DNA of 64,000 bases, taken from NCBI GenBank assembly GCA_003150755.1, contig QAMT01000002.1, positions 372,001 through 436,000 on the forward strand, in the 5' to 3' direction. The stretch comes from Phascolarctobacterium sp. (lineage in GTDB: Bacteria > Bacillota > Negativicutes > Acidaminococcales > Acidaminococcaceae). Within the stretch, counting starts at the first letter, position 1; each line of letters starts with the position of its first letter. Of this stretch, positions 9,532-17,833 are shown one piece after another. Below the pieces are notes generated by a model. That model was not told the origin of the DNA. It did no database searches and saw nothing but the letters and a program-made list of their open reading frames with translations. The translations under genes and the position numbers were made by a program.

Positions 9532-10383
9532 TTATTTGATTTTTGCAAACGTATTTGTAAGGTTAGCAAAATCCTGCAAGGAAAGCGTTTCGCCGCGGCG
9601 TTTGGGGTCGATACCGGCAAGTGCCAGCCACTCCTGCGCCTGCTGCGAGGTTATGCCCATGTTCTTCAAAGCATTGCTCAGCATTTTGCGCCTTAACGAA
9701 AACGCTGCCTTAACTACTTTAAAAAACAGCTTTTCGTCGCAAATATCCACCGGCGGTGCGGTGCGGTTTTTGCAGACCACAACGGCGCTGTCTACCGACG
9801 GGCGCGGGATAAAACAGTCCGGCGGCACGATAAACACCAGTTCCGGCTCGGTGTAATACTGCATGGCAACGCTCAGCGCGCCGTATTCCTTGCCGCCCGG
9901 GGCAGCCGTCATGCGCTCGGCAACTTCCTTCTGCACCATTACTACCATGCGCTCTACCGGCAGTTTTTTCTCCAGCAGCGCAAAAATTATCGGTGTGGTA
10001 ATGTAATACGGCAAATTGGCAGCCACTTTAAAGCGTTTGCCGCCCATTGCTTCGTTAACGTCAAGCTCCAGCACATCAGCGTTAATAACGCGCACGTTGC
10101 CGTAGCCTTCAAGCGTTTTATCAAGCACCGGCAAAAGCCGCCGATCAAGCTCCACAGCCGTTACGTCCGCGCCGGTTTCTGCCAGCGCCTGCGTCAGCGT
10201 GCCGATGCCGGGGCCAATCTCCAGCACCGCGTCGCCCTCGGCAAGTTCAGCAGCAGCGGCAATGCGGCGCACCACATCCTCGCTGATTAAAAAGTTCTGC
10301 CCCAGTTTTTTGTCGGCGTGCAGGCCAAACCTGCGCAGTATGTAATTTGTAACCTCCGGGGTTGCAATTACCGGTTTATTCAT
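9532..10383 (-). CDS. rsmA: 16S rRNA dimethyladenosine transferase (A1518/A1519)
   Basis: KsgA/RsmA transfers four methyl groups from SAM to two adjacent adenines near the 16S rRNA 3' end during 30S maturation. Visible motifs are KKLGQNFL, the SAM loop EIGPGIGTLT, the acidic ribose-binding VELD and the catalytic NLPYY. A GGAG site precedes the ATG at 10383, giving 283 aa; an upstream extension to 10416 is less likely. The start overlaps the end of rnmV, as in the conserved Firmicutes rnmV-ksgA pair. Confidence 0.95.
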   Translation of the reverse strand: MNKPVIATPEVTNYILRRFGLHADKKLGQNFLISEDVVRRIAAAAELAEGDAVLEIGPGIGTLTQALAETGADVTAVELDRRLLPVLDKTLEGYGNVRVINADVLELDVNEAMGGKRFKVAANLPYYITTPIIFALLEKKLPVERMVVMVQKEVAERMTAAPGGKEYGALSVAMQYYTEPELVFIVPPDCFIPRPSVDSAVVVCKNRTAPPVDICDEKLFFKVVKAAFSLRRKMLSNALKNMGITSQQAQEWLALAGIDPKRRGETLSLQDFANLTNTFAKIK

Positions 10384-10921
10384 CAGTATCTCCAATCTCT
10401 TGCAGCGCCGCGTCAAACTCTGCGCGCGTTACGCCGTAGGTATTAAGCCTTTGCAAAAAGGTTTTGGCGTTGCCGTAGCCCACGCCCAAAAGCGCCGCCA
10501 GCCTGTCGCGCCGCACAGAAGCATTGCTGCCGCCGCTAAGGCCGCTCATAATTAAATCGCGCTCGGTAAATTCCTTTGCGGGATTAAACTCGTGGTGGCG
10601 CACTTTGCCCAAAGCCGCTAAAATCGCCGCCGGGCTGGCCTGCTCCACCCCCACATCGCCGTGGGCGGTTGCGTCGATGCGCGGAATAAACGCCTGCCCC
10701 GCTTCCGGGAAACGCTCCGTAAGAAAACGGCGGATGCGGTTGCCTGCGCCGTCCGGGTCGGTAAGTATGATAATGCCGCGCTTTTTGTACGCCGCTTCAA
10801 TCTTTTTTAAGGTAGAAGGCGCCAGTGTAAAGCCGCCCGTTTCAATCGTGTCGGCTTCCAGCGCGCGCCTGATGGCCGCTGTGTCGCTCTTGCCCTCTAC
10901 AACCAGAACTTCTTTCAGCAA
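10376..10921 (-). CDS. rnmV: Ribonuclease M5
   Basis: A 181-aa Toprim-domain endonuclease that matures the 5S rRNA 3' and 5' ends. The Toprim Glu is in VVEGKSDTAAI and the Asp-x-Asp in LTDPDGAGNRIR. Length is typical. The neighbouring yabE-like and ksgA genes match the Bacillus order yabE-rnmV-ksgA. It lies 4 nt downstream of the yabE-like gene, so it is probably co-transcribed. Confidence 0.93.
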   Translation of the reverse strand: MLKEVLVVEGKSDTAAIRRALEADTIETGGFTLAPSTLKKIEAAYKKRGIIILTDPDGAGNRIRRFLTERFPEAGQAFIPRIDATAHGDVGVEQASPAAILAALGKVRHHEFNPAKEFTERDLIMSGLSGGSNASVRRDRLAALLGVGYGNAKTFLQRLNTYGVTRAEFDAALQEIGDTDE

Positions 10922-10925
10922 ATTA

Positions 10926-11900
10926 TCAGTCCTCTAAAATATAAATTTCTACATCACGGCGGCCCCAGCCAATGGCCTCCTCGTAGCTGTCCATAAACAA
11001 ATCCACGCGGTTGCCGCGGATTGCTCCGCCGGTATCGCCCGCAATGGCAAAGCCGTAACCGGGGATATACATTTTAGTATAATACGGAATTACGCGCGGG
11101 TCTACCGCTACAATGCCGCGTGCAGGCACCAGCCCAATAGAAGTAAGGCCCGTGCCGCTGCCGCAGTGAGCGGTATATGCGCTGGCTTCGGCCGTGATGA
11201 TGCGCGAATATTTTTTGCGCCCTTCCGGGGTCTGCACGGACATGCCGATGCCGCGGCGGATAATGGAATATTTCGGGTCAGCCAGTACCTCGCGGGCAAT
11301 TTCTACCTCCTGCGGTGCTTTGCCGGTACTGACAACCGATTTTTTGATAACCTTTACTTTGCCCGCTTCGCCAGGCTGCTCTACCTTCTGCTGGCCAAAG
11401 GGGATGTTTTCATCGTCGATGTACTTAACGGGGATTTCCGAAGCTGCTTCTTCGGCACTGAAGCTGTCGCCCCTGTTGATGATGTGGATTTCAACATTGG
11501 GCGTAATTTTCGTGCCCGGCTCGGGGTACACGCGCTTTTTGTTATAGCGGATATTCAGCTCGCGCAGCGCCTCGCCGACAGTATCTTTATTGGTAAAAAA
11601 CTTCTGCTCCGAATCGCCGCGCACCACAACAATAGGCACAGCGCGTTTCAGCGTCAGCACAGTTCCCTGCACGCCGGTTTCCTCTACAATGCGGTCGGAT
11701 TGCCCCACGCGCACGCCTGCTTCTTCAAAAATTTCGCGCGGCTCTTTCAGCACCGTCGTTACCGTTTTTTCCGTACCGTCAAAACGCAGAAGCGTTACGG
11801 CCGATTCGGCAAGGCCGGGATGAGTCTGCCCCGCAAACATAATTACAAACATCACTGCAATCAGGACGGTTCGTTTCCAAAATGTAACATGTTCAGGCAT
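10926..11900 (-). CDS. yabE: YabE-like cell-wall protein (DUF348, G5 and 3D domains)
   Basis: A 324-aa exported protein. An N-terminal hydrophobic segment is a signal peptide or anchor. Two DUF348-type ubiquitin-like repeats follow (VTTVLKEPREIFEEAGV and FTNKDTVGEALRELNI), then a G5-like stretch around residues 150-215. The C-terminal 3D domain has the conserved Asp set AVDPRVIPYYTKMYI and AGDTGGAIRGNRVDLF. The 3D domain is the lytic-transglycosylase-like fold of resuscitation-promoting (Sps/YabE) proteins, so peptidoglycan remodelling is the likely role. An AGGAGG site precedes the ATG. It has its own promoter. Confidence 0.88.
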   Translation of the reverse strand: MPEHVTFWKRTVLIAVMFVIMFAGQTHPGLAESAVTLLRFDGTEKTVTTVLKEPREIFEEAGVRVGQSDRIVEETGVQGTVLTLKRAVPIVVVRGDSEQKFFTNKDTVGEALRELNIRYNKKRVYPEPGTKITPNVEIHIINRGDSFSAEEAASEIPVKYIDDENIPFGQQKVEQPGEAGKVKVIKKSVVSTGKAPQEVEIAREVLADPKYSIIRRGIGMSVQTPEGRKKYSRIITAEASAYTAHCGSGTGLTSIGLVPARGIVAVDPRVIPYYTKMYIPGYGFAIAGDTGGAIRGNRVDLFMDSYEEAIGWGRRDVEIYILED

Positions 11901-11924
11901 AATACTACCTCCTTAGTCGGGGGT

Positions 11925-11954
11925 ATTTTATCACAAGCTTTTTTATAATGTCAA
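11925..11954 (-). promoter_or_regulatory. Predicted promoter of yabE-rnmV-ksgA
   Basis: On the minus strand TTGACA (11949-11954), an 18-bp spacer and TAAAAT (11925-11930) lie about 25 nt upstream of the yabE start. The tatD terminator is just upstream, so this is an independent transcription unit. Confidence 0.7.
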
Positions 11955-12037
11955 GCCGCCTACTTGTTACGCACAATCAGTTTGATTTTTAAAAACGCCC
12001 CCGCAAAAGTCTTCAGCAGATTTACTTTTGTTTATAC

Positions 12038-12066
12038 AAAAAACGCGGCAGTATTAAACCGCCGCG
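12038..12066 (-). terminator. Terminator downstream of tatD
   Basis: CGCGGC (12044-12049) pairs with GCCGCG (12061-12066), and the minus strand continues into six T residues (12038-12043). It closes the metG-tatD transcript. Confidence 0.8.
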
Positions 12067-12072
12067 CTCACA

Positions 12073-12858
12073 TTATTTGATTTTGTTAAATAAGGTCTTT
12101 ACGTTCTTCGTCGTCAGCGCCGCCAGTGTTTCAAAATCAGTGCCGCGTACTTCAGCCGCATTGCGCGCCACAAACTCGGTGTAAAGCGGGCAGTTGCGCT
12201 TGCCGCGGTACGGCACCGGCGTTAAATACGGCGAATCCGTTTCAAACAGCAATAAATCGTCCGGCACATAAGCCAGCACCTCGCGCACTTTGGCAGAGTT
12301 TTTATAAGTGCTTGTGCCGCCAAAGCCCAGGTAATAGCCGCGTTTTACAAGCTCTTTAGCCATCTCCAGCGAGCCGGAATAGCAATGGAACACAGCGCGC
12401 GTATTTTTGGGCACTTCGTTGCGGAAGATATCGAAAATATCGCCGTGCGCATCACGGTCATGGATAATTACCGGCAAATCAAACTGCACGGCAAGGTCAA
12501 TCTGCTCCAAAAGGCGCTTTTTCTGCACCTCTTTCGGCTCGTTTTCCTTCCAGTAATAATCAAGGCCGATTTCGCCGATAGCGACAACCTTGGGGTTGAC
12601 AGCCCATTCGGCCAGCCGGTCGAGATAATGTTCATCCTTAATCCCTGCCAAGTCCTCCGGGTGCCAGCCCACAGCGGCGTACACAAACGGGTATTTTCCG
12701 GCAAGCTCTACGGCAAAGGCCGACGATGCTTCATCGCAGCCCGGGTTGATAAACCCTTCCATTTCTTCGCCAATTTTGGCAATCAGCTCGTCGCGGTCAT
12801 CTGTAAAATAGTCCGAATCAAGGTGGGCATGAGAATCCCACAAGCCAGTGCGCGACAT
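12073..12858 (-). CDS. tatD: TatD-family metal-dependent DNase
   Basis: A 261-aa TIM-barrel hydrolase. Metal ligands are visible in DSHAHLDSDYF, the Glu in GEIGLDYYW, a His in VIIHDRDAH, another in FHCYSGS and the Asp in FETDSPYL. Family members show 3'-5' DNase or repair-linked activity. It begins 1 nt after the metG stop, and the metG-tatD order is conserved in Firmicutes (metS-yabD). Confidence 0.93.
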   Translation of the reverse strand: MSRTGLWDSHAHLDSDYFTDDRDELIAKIGEEMEGFINPGCDEASSAFAVELAGKYPFVYAAVGWHPEDLAGIKDEHYLDRLAEWAVNPKVVAIGEIGLDYYWKENEPKEVQKKRLLEQIDLAVQFDLPVIIHDRDAHGDIFDIFRNEVPKNTRAVFHCYSGSLEMAKELVKRGYYLGFGGTSTYKNSAKVREVLAYVPDDLLLFETDSPYLTPVPYRGKRNCPLYTEFVARNAAEVRGTDFETLAALTTKNVKTLFNKIK

Positions 12859-12859
12859 T

Positions 12860-14824
12860 TTATTTCACCTTGCTGCCGCTTGCAATGCCCGGCGCGTCTG
12901 CCAGTACCAGGTGCCCCTCGCCGTCGGAGGCAGCCAGCAGCATGCCGCGGCTTTCAATACCGCGCAGTTTGGCAGGTTTAAGGTTGGCAATAACAATTAC
13001 GTTTCTGCCAATCAGCGCTTCTGGTTCGTAGTGCTGCGCAATGCCGCTTACAATCGTGCGTTCCTCGTCGCCGATTTTAACCTGAATTTTAATCAGCTTG
13101 TCGGTTTTCGGCACGCGCTCAGCGGCGATAACGGTCGCTACACGCAAATCAAGTTTGGCAAAATCATCAATGGTAATTTCATCGGCTGCCGCCGGAGCTG
13201 CTTTCGGTGCTGCTTTAGCTTCAACCTTCGGTGCTTCCGCCTTAGCGGGTTTGGCAGATTTTTTGGTTGCCGCAATTACGGTTTCGCCCTCTGCCGTAAC
13301 CTCAATGCGCGGGAAGAGCGGCTCACCCTTCTGCACTTTGGTGCCGGTTGCCAGCCCGCCCCACTCAGCGTCAGCCAGCATAAAGCTTTCGGGTTTGCCA
13401 AGGCCAAGCTGCTCGTAAATTTTCGGCGCGGTAACAGGTACATAAGGCGCAATCAGAATAGCAATAATGCGCAGCGCTTCGGCAAGGTTGTACATAACTG
13501 CCTGCAAGCGCTCGGCCTGTGCCGGGTCCTTCGCCAGAATCCACGGCGCAGTTTCATCAATATATTTGTTGGCGCGGCCAATCAGCGCCCAAACGTCTTT
13601 AATTGCCTGGTTCAGTTCCATGTGGTCCATGGTATCTTTGTAATTGGCAACGGTTTCGTTAACCAGCGCGATAAATTCCTTATCGACAGCCTCTGTGCCT
13701 TCCTTGTGCGTTACAATGCCGCCGTGGTATTTTTCAATCATGCTCACGGTGCGGTGCAAAAGGTTGCCCAGGTCGTTGGCAAGGTCAGCGTTAATGCGGT
13801 TAATCAGCGCGTCGCGCGAGAAATTGCCGTCGCTGCCCAGCGTAATTTCCCTCATTAAAAAGTAGCGGATAGCGTCCGGGCCAAACTCCTCAATTAAAGC
13901 AATCGGGTCGATAACATTGCCCTTGGATTTACTCATCTTGTCGCCATCGACAACCAGCCAGCCATGGCCGTAAACCTGCTTCGGCAGCTCCTCGCCCATC
14001 GCCATCAGCATAATCGGCCAGATAATGCTGTGGAAACGTACAATTTCTTTGCCAACCAGGTGAATATCGGCAGGCCAGAATTTTTCAAACATTTCTTTGT
14101 TGGTGCCGTAGCCTATGCCCGTAAAATAGTTCAGCAGTGCATCGAACCAAACATAAACAACGTGCTTTTTGTCAAACGGCACAGGAATGCCCCAGTCAAA
14201 CGTAGTGCGGGTAATGCACAAATCCTCAAGCCCCTGTTTGATGAAGTTAATCATCTCGTTGCGGCGCGAAACCGGCTGAATGAAATCCGGATGGGTTTCA
14301 ATGTATTCCAGCATTCTGTCCTGATACTTGGACATTTTAAAGAAATAACTTTCTTCGGACATTTTTTCTACCGGGCGGCCGCAGTCCGGGCATTTGCCGT
14401 CCACAAGCTGGCGTTCCAGCCAGTACGATTCGCACGGAACGCAGTACAGGCCTTCGTAGTTCTTTTTGTAAATATCGCCCTGCTCGTAAATCTTTTGCAG
14501 AACATCCTGCACAACCTTGTGGTGGCGCGGTTCGCTGGTGCGGATAAAATCGTTGTTGGAAATGTTCAGCATTTTCCACAGCTTTTTAAAGTTGGCAACA
14601 ATAGCATCGACATACTGAATCGGCGTAACGCCCTTTTCGGCAGCCTTACGCTGAATTTTAAGGCCGTGTTCGTCGCTGCCGGTTAAAAAGAAAACATCCT
14701 CGCCCTTGGCGCGGTGATAGCGGGCAACGGTATCGGCAATGGTGGTGCAGTAAGCGTGGCCAATATGCAGATTGTCGCTCGGATAATAAATAGGTGTAGT
14801 AATATAAAAGCTGTTTTTACTCAT
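12860..14824 (-). CDS. metG: Methionyl-tRNA synthetase
   Basis: A 654-aa class I synthetase that charges tRNA-Met. The HIGH motif is NLHIGHAYC and the KMSKS motif GDKMSKSKGN. A CVPCESYW to CPDCGRP pair gives the zinc-binding CP domain. The last 110 residues are a Trbp111/EMAP-type tRNA-binding domain (DFAKLDLRVATV). An Ala/Lys/Pro-rich linker (about residues 515-540) joins it to the core. The length matches two-domain bacterial MetRS. Confidence 0.96.
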   Translation of the reverse strand: MSKNSFYITTPIYYPSDNLHIGHAYCTTIADTVARYHRAKGEDVFFLTGSDEHGLKIQRKAAEKGVTPIQYVDAIVANFKKLWKMLNISNNDFIRTSEPRHHKVVQDVLQKIYEQGDIYKKNYEGLYCVPCESYWLERQLVDGKCPDCGRPVEKMSEESYFFKMSKYQDRMLEYIETHPDFIQPVSRRNEMINFIKQGLEDLCITRTTFDWGIPVPFDKKHVVYVWFDALLNYFTGIGYGTNKEMFEKFWPADIHLVGKEIVRFHSIIWPIMLMAMGEELPKQVYGHGWLVVDGDKMSKSKGNVIDPIALIEEFGPDAIRYFLMREITLGSDGNFSRDALINRINADLANDLGNLLHRTVSMIEKYHGGIVTHKEGTEAVDKEFIALVNETVANYKDTMDHMELNQAIKDVWALIGRANKYIDETAPWILAKDPAQAERLQAVMYNLAEALRIIAILIAPYVPVTAPKIYEQLGLGKPESFMLADAEWGGLATGTKVQKGEPLFPRIEVTAEGETVIAATKKSAKPAKAEAPKVEAKAAPKAAPAAADEITIDDFAKLDLRVATVIAAERVPKTDKLIKIQVKIGDEERTIVSGIAQHYEPEALIGRNVIVIANLKPAKLRGIESRGMLLAASDGEGHLVLADAPGIASGSKVK

Positions 14825-14883
14825 CTGGCTTTCCCCTCTTTTATGTTAATTTTGCTTTTACCAATTTTAGCAACTCTTTTGTA

Positions 14884-14912
14884 ATTTTATCACATTCTGC
14901 GGCGCTTGGCAA
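14884..14912 (-). promoter_or_regulatory. Predicted metG promoter
   Basis: On the minus strand TTGCCA (14907-14912), 17 bp and TAAAAT (14884-14889) are about 60 nt upstream of the metG start. The short leader has no recognisable T-box or S-box. Confidence 0.6.
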
Positions 14913-14947
14913 AAGGTTTAAACGCCGCTGACAGTTTTACCTTTAAG

Positions 14948-14979
14948 CCCTTTCGGAACTTTTTTAGTCCCATTCGGAA
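14948..14979. repeat. Two 11-bp direct repeats upstream of metG
   Basis: CCCTTTCGGAA (14948-14958) and CCCATTCGGAA (14969-14979) are 21 bp apart, two helical turns, and lie about 35 bp upstream of the metG -35 element. They could be activator sites, but nothing else supports this. Confidence 0.35.
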
Positions 14980-14997
14980 GATTTACCCTGCCAGCGC

Positions 14998-15125
14998 TTG
15001 GTTGCCCCCGGCAAAGCTGTTATAATACTTGCGGCATTACCGTGATAGGAACGGTGGATAAGTAAAGGTTAAACCAACGATTATACAAGTAAGGCATAAA
15101 GCATTAAGTTTTATGCCTCGTTTTG
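14998..15125 (+). ncRNA. Candidate small RNA with its own promoter and terminator
   Basis: TTGGTT (14998-15003), a 17-bp spacer and TATAAT (15021-15026) predict a start near 15033. The transcript would contain a 5-bp hairpin (ACCGT/ACGGT, about 15039-15055). It would end at the hairpin AGGCATAAA/TTTATGCCT (15092-15118), followed by CGTTTTG. No ORF with a ribosome site is inside. It would be roughly 90 nt long and lies just upstream of a separate promoter for a 29-aa peptide. The family is not recognised. Confidence 0.45.
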
Positions 15126-15154
15126 TTGACAATATTTAATTTTTCCTGCATAAT
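15126..15154 (+). promoter_or_regulatory. Promoter of the 29-aa membrane peptide
   Basis: TTGACA (15126-15131) and CATAAT (15149-15154) have an ideal 17-bp spacer. The following leader carries a 6-bp hairpin (15170-15175 with 15179-15184) whose 3' arm is the first part of the Shine-Dalgarno sequence, so translation may be restrained. Confidence 0.65.
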
Positions 15155-15194
15155 AGAAAAGCTGTGACTCTTTCCGGCGGAAAGGGGGGTTGAT

Positions 15195-15284
15195 ATGTTC
15201 AGCTATTTATCAGCTTTTATCGTATCTGTCATGGCAGGTATAGTATCGTACTATATCTGCAAGTGGCTCGACAGGTATTTGTAA
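15195..15284 (+). CDS. Small hydrophobic peptide (29 aa), type I toxin-like
   Basis: ATG 15195 to TAA 15284 encodes a 29-residue peptide. A single hydrophobic helix (residues 4-22) is followed by a short charged tail, CKWLDRYL. A very strong ribosome site (AAAGGGGGG, 15181-15189) precedes it, as do a consensus promoter and a downstream terminator, so expression is plausible despite the size. Similar short single-helix peptides ending in KWLD are common in gut Firmicutes and are sometimes labelled holin-like toxins; the function is not established. An antisense antitoxin was not found. Confidence 0.6.
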   Translation: MFSYLSAFIVSVMAGIVSYYICKWLDRYL

Positions 15285-15303
15285 ATCACAGCGAGCCCAA
15301 ATA

Positions 15304-15336
15304 AAAAAACCGGGAGATGCCGCTCCCGGTTTTTTT
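15304..15336. terminator. Strong bidirectional terminator
   Basis: The 13-bp stem AAAAAACCGGGAG (15304-15316) pairs with CTCCCGGTTTTTT (15323-15335). The A-run and T-run make it functional on both strands, for the small peptide gene (+) and for rsmI (-). Confidence 0.85.
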
Positions 15337-15414
15337 ATTTGTTGGTTGATATGCCCAACTATTCAGCTTTTCGGATATATTGTAGCACAACTTATCCGCA
15401 AAAGCAAGCCGCCG

Positions 15415-16251
15415 TCATTCTTCTGCCAGCAGGCGGTTGTAAAGTTCGCGTTTGGGGATTTTGCGCGCTTTGGCAACCTGCGCCAGGGCGGATTTTTTAT
15501 CCGTGCCGCCTGCAATCAGGGCTTTTACCTCATTCAGGGGGTCGGTTTCTTCCTGCGGCAGTTTTTCCTGCGCTTCGCCGCGCGCTATTACAAGGCAAAA
15601 TTCGCCGCGGGGAGGCTGCTCCTCCAGCCATGCCAGACATTCGCTGACGCTGCCGCGGAAAAATTCTTCGTGCAGTTTGGTTAATTCGCGCGCCGCTGCC
15701 AGTTTTCTGTCGCCCCAGGCTGCCAAAATTTCTTTCAGCACGTCTTTAATGCGGTGCGGCGCTTCGTACAAAATAATTGTGCTGGGTATGTTTTTCCACG
15801 CCGCCAGCTGTTCTGCGCGGTTCTTTTTGCTTTTGGGCAGAAAGCCGCCGAAAAAGAACGGCGATGACGGCAGACCAGAGGCAATCAGCGCGCACAAAGC
15901 GGCATTTGCGCCCGGCAGCGGCACAACCTTTACGCCAGCTTCTATCGCCTCGCGCACCAGCTGTTCGCCCGGGTCGGCAATGCCCGGAAAGCCAGCATCG
16001 CTGACCAGCGCAATGTTTTTGCCGTTCAACAGTTCCGCCAATAGCTTAGGTCCGTTTTTATCCTTGCTGTGCTCGTCGTAGCGCACCAAATGCCCTTTGA
16101 TATTAAAATGGTTTAAAAGCTGCAAGGTGTGGCGCGTGTCCTCCGCCGCTATTATGTCGGCTTCGCTTAAAGTGCGCAGCACGCGCGGCGTAATATCTTC
16201 AAGGTTGCCTATCGGCGTTGCGCACAGGTATAAGGTTCCCGCTTCCGTCAT
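15415..16251 (-). CDS. rsmI: 16S rRNA 2'-O-ribose C1402 methyltransferase
   Basis: A 278-aa SAM-dependent tetrapyrrole-methylase-fold enzyme that methylates C1402 of 16S rRNA. Motifs are LCATPIGNLEDITPR, AEDTRHT, SDAGFPGIADPG and LPGANA. The C-terminal segment (KSALAQVAKARKIPKRELY) is an RsmI HTH-like tail. The start overlaps the end of the adjacent methyltransferase gene by 4 nt. Confidence 0.95.
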   Translation of the reverse strand: MTEAGTLYLCATPIGNLEDITPRVLRTLSEADIIAAEDTRHTLQLLNHFNIKGHLVRYDEHSKDKNGPKLLAELLNGKNIALVSDAGFPGIADPGEQLVREAIEAGVKVVPLPGANAALCALIASGLPSSPFFFGGFLPKSKKNRAEQLAAWKNIPSTIILYEAPHRIKDVLKEILAAWGDRKLAAARELTKLHEEFFRGSVSECLAWLEEQPPRGEFCLVIARGEAQEKLPQEETDPLNEVKALIAGGTDKKSALAQVAKARKIPKRELYNRLLAEE

Positions 16252-16979
16252 TTTGCCTGCTCCTTTGATTTTGCATAATACTCCAGCGCCTGCGCGCTTA
16301 AACTGCCGTCGGCGTTGTACATTACAAGCGGCGGCAAAACGTCAAGCCCATAGCTGCCGCCCTTGGTCATCTCCATCAAAAATATCCACGCGGGCTTATT
16401 TACCGCGCTGTGTACCCATTGCAAACGCTTGGGCTGAAGTCCAAATTCTGCCGCCAGCTGCATGCACTCAACAAAGCGGTCGGGCAGCTGCACAATGGCA
16501 AAGCGTCCGCGGTAGCGCACGGCGTAGGCCGCTGCTTTAAAAAAGTCGCGCAAATCCGCAGTTACCTCGTGGCAGGCAGCCGTGCCGATTTTGCGGGTGT
16601 TGCCGCTGTTGCGGTAGGGCGGGTTTGCTATTACCAAGTCCATGCTTTCGGATTTAAAATATTTGTTTATTTCGCGCACGTCGCCGTCGATGACGCTGAC
16701 TACGCCTTCCAGATTGTTATCGGCAATGCTGCGGCGCATAAGCTGCGTAACGCGCGGGTTAAATTCCAGCCCAGTTACTTTTGCCGCACCGCGCGCCGCC
16801 AAAAACAGGCTTATCGCGCCCGTGCCGCTGCCAAGTTCCAGCACCTGCGCTTTGGTTACAAGGTGCGCAAACGCCGCCAAAAATACAGCGTCCGTAGTAA
16901 AGGTAAATTCACCGGCATCCTGCCATACGGTGTAGCCGCAGCCCGGCAGCGAATCGCGTCTGATTCCGCTATGTACCAT
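16248..16979 (-). CDS. TrmN6/YabB-type adenine-N6 methyltransferase
   Basis: A 243-aa SAM methyltransferase. The SAM-binding motif is VLELGSGTGAIS, the acidic motif follows in GLEFN, and the catalytic NPPY motif is in VIANPPYRNSG. By family and position (next to rsmI and ricT, like Bacillus yabB) it probably methylates tRNA1(Val) A37 or a related site; the exact substrate is inferred. It overlaps rsmI by 4 nt and touches the ricT stop. Confidence 0.88.
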   Translation of the reverse strand: MVHSGIRRDSLPGCGYTVWQDAGEFTFTTDAVFLAAFAHLVTKAQVLELGSGTGAISLFLAARGAAKVTGLEFNPRVTQLMRRSIADNNLEGVVSVIDGDVREINKYFKSESMDLVIANPPYRNSGNTRKIGTAACHEVTADLRDFFKAAAYAVRYRGRFAIVQLPDRFVECMQLAAEFGLQPKRLQWVHSAVNKPAWIFLMEMTKGGSYGLDVLPPLVMYNADGSLSAQALEYYAKSKEQAK

Positions 16980-17833
16980 TAAATTTTATCCGCCTTCGCT
17001 GCGTCCACAATTTCGTCCCATTCCACCTGAATAGTGTTGTCCGGCGTAAGCTGCACGGACGCGGTGCGCATAGCGCGGTTAACGCCCATGACGCGGCCTT
17101 CGCCCAGCGGCGTTACAACCATTACGCCCACGCGCGGAGCTTCGATGCGCTCCTGGTTAGCCGGGCGCTTGCCGCAGCAGCCGCTGCAATAAACATCGTT
17201 TTCGTATTTCAGGCAGCACATCAGCCTGCCGCACACGCCGGAAATTTTAGCCGGATTGAGCGAAAGGTTCTGGTCTTTTGCCATGCGGATGGAAACCGGC
17301 TCAAAATCGCCCAAAAAGGTGGCGCAGCACAAAGGCCTGCCGCAGCAGCCGATGCCGCCCAGCATTTTGGCTTCGTCGCGCACGCCAATCTGGCGCAGCT
17401 CGATGCGGGTGCGGAACACCGACGCCAAATCCTTAACCAGCTCGCGGAAGTCAATGCGTCCGTCCGCCGTAAAATAAAAGATAATTTTATTCACGTCAAA
17501 AGTAAATTCAACGTCTATAAGGCGCATGGGCAGGCCGTGTTTGGCAATTTTGCGCAGGCAGATATTAAACGCTTCCTTCTCGCGGATTTTGTTTTCCTGC
17601 ACTTTCAGCGCGTCCTGCTCGGTTGCCTTGCGCATAACCGGTTTAAGCTGCGAAACCAGCTTGTTTTCTTCCACATCGCGCGCGCCGATAACGACGGTGC
17701 CGTATTCCAGCCCGCGCACGGTTTCTACAATTACATGGTCGCCAACCTCCACGCCGGTATCGACGGGGTCAAAATAATATATTTTACCTGCTTTTTTAAA
17801 TCGAATGCCTACTACTTTCAGCAAAATATTCAC
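16979..17833 (-). CDS. ricT: RicT/YaaT, PSP1-domain protein
   Basis: A 284-aa cytosolic protein with the PSP1 C-terminal domain and a cysteine-rich centre (GCCGRPLCC, GRLMCCLKYE, YCSGCCGKRP). The cysteines resemble those that coordinate Fe-S clusters in the Bacillus RicAFT (Y-complex), which modulates RNase Y-dependent mRNA maturation. The partners RicA and RicF are not encoded nearby. Its start overlaps the holB stop by 4 nt, as in the conserved holB-yaaT order. Confidence 0.92.
   Translation of the reverse strand: MNILLKVVGIRFKKAGKIYYFDPVDTGVEVGDHVIVETVRGLEYGTVVIGARDVEENKLVSQLKPVMRKATEQDALKVQENKIREKEAFNICLRKIAKHGLPMRLIDVEFTFDVNKIIFYFTADGRIDFRELVKDLASVFRTRIELRQIGVRDEAKMLGGIGCCGRPLCCATFLGDFEPVSIRMAKDQNLSLNPAKISGVCGRLMCCLKYENDVYCSGCCGKRPANQERIEAPRVGVMVVTPLGEGRVMGVNRAMRTASVQLTPDNTIQVEWDEIVDAAKADKI

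Noticed and set aside
14825..14997. T-box or SAM riboswitch leader for metG
   Set aside because: The leader between promoter and metG start is only about 50-60 nt and lacks T-box or S-box motifs.
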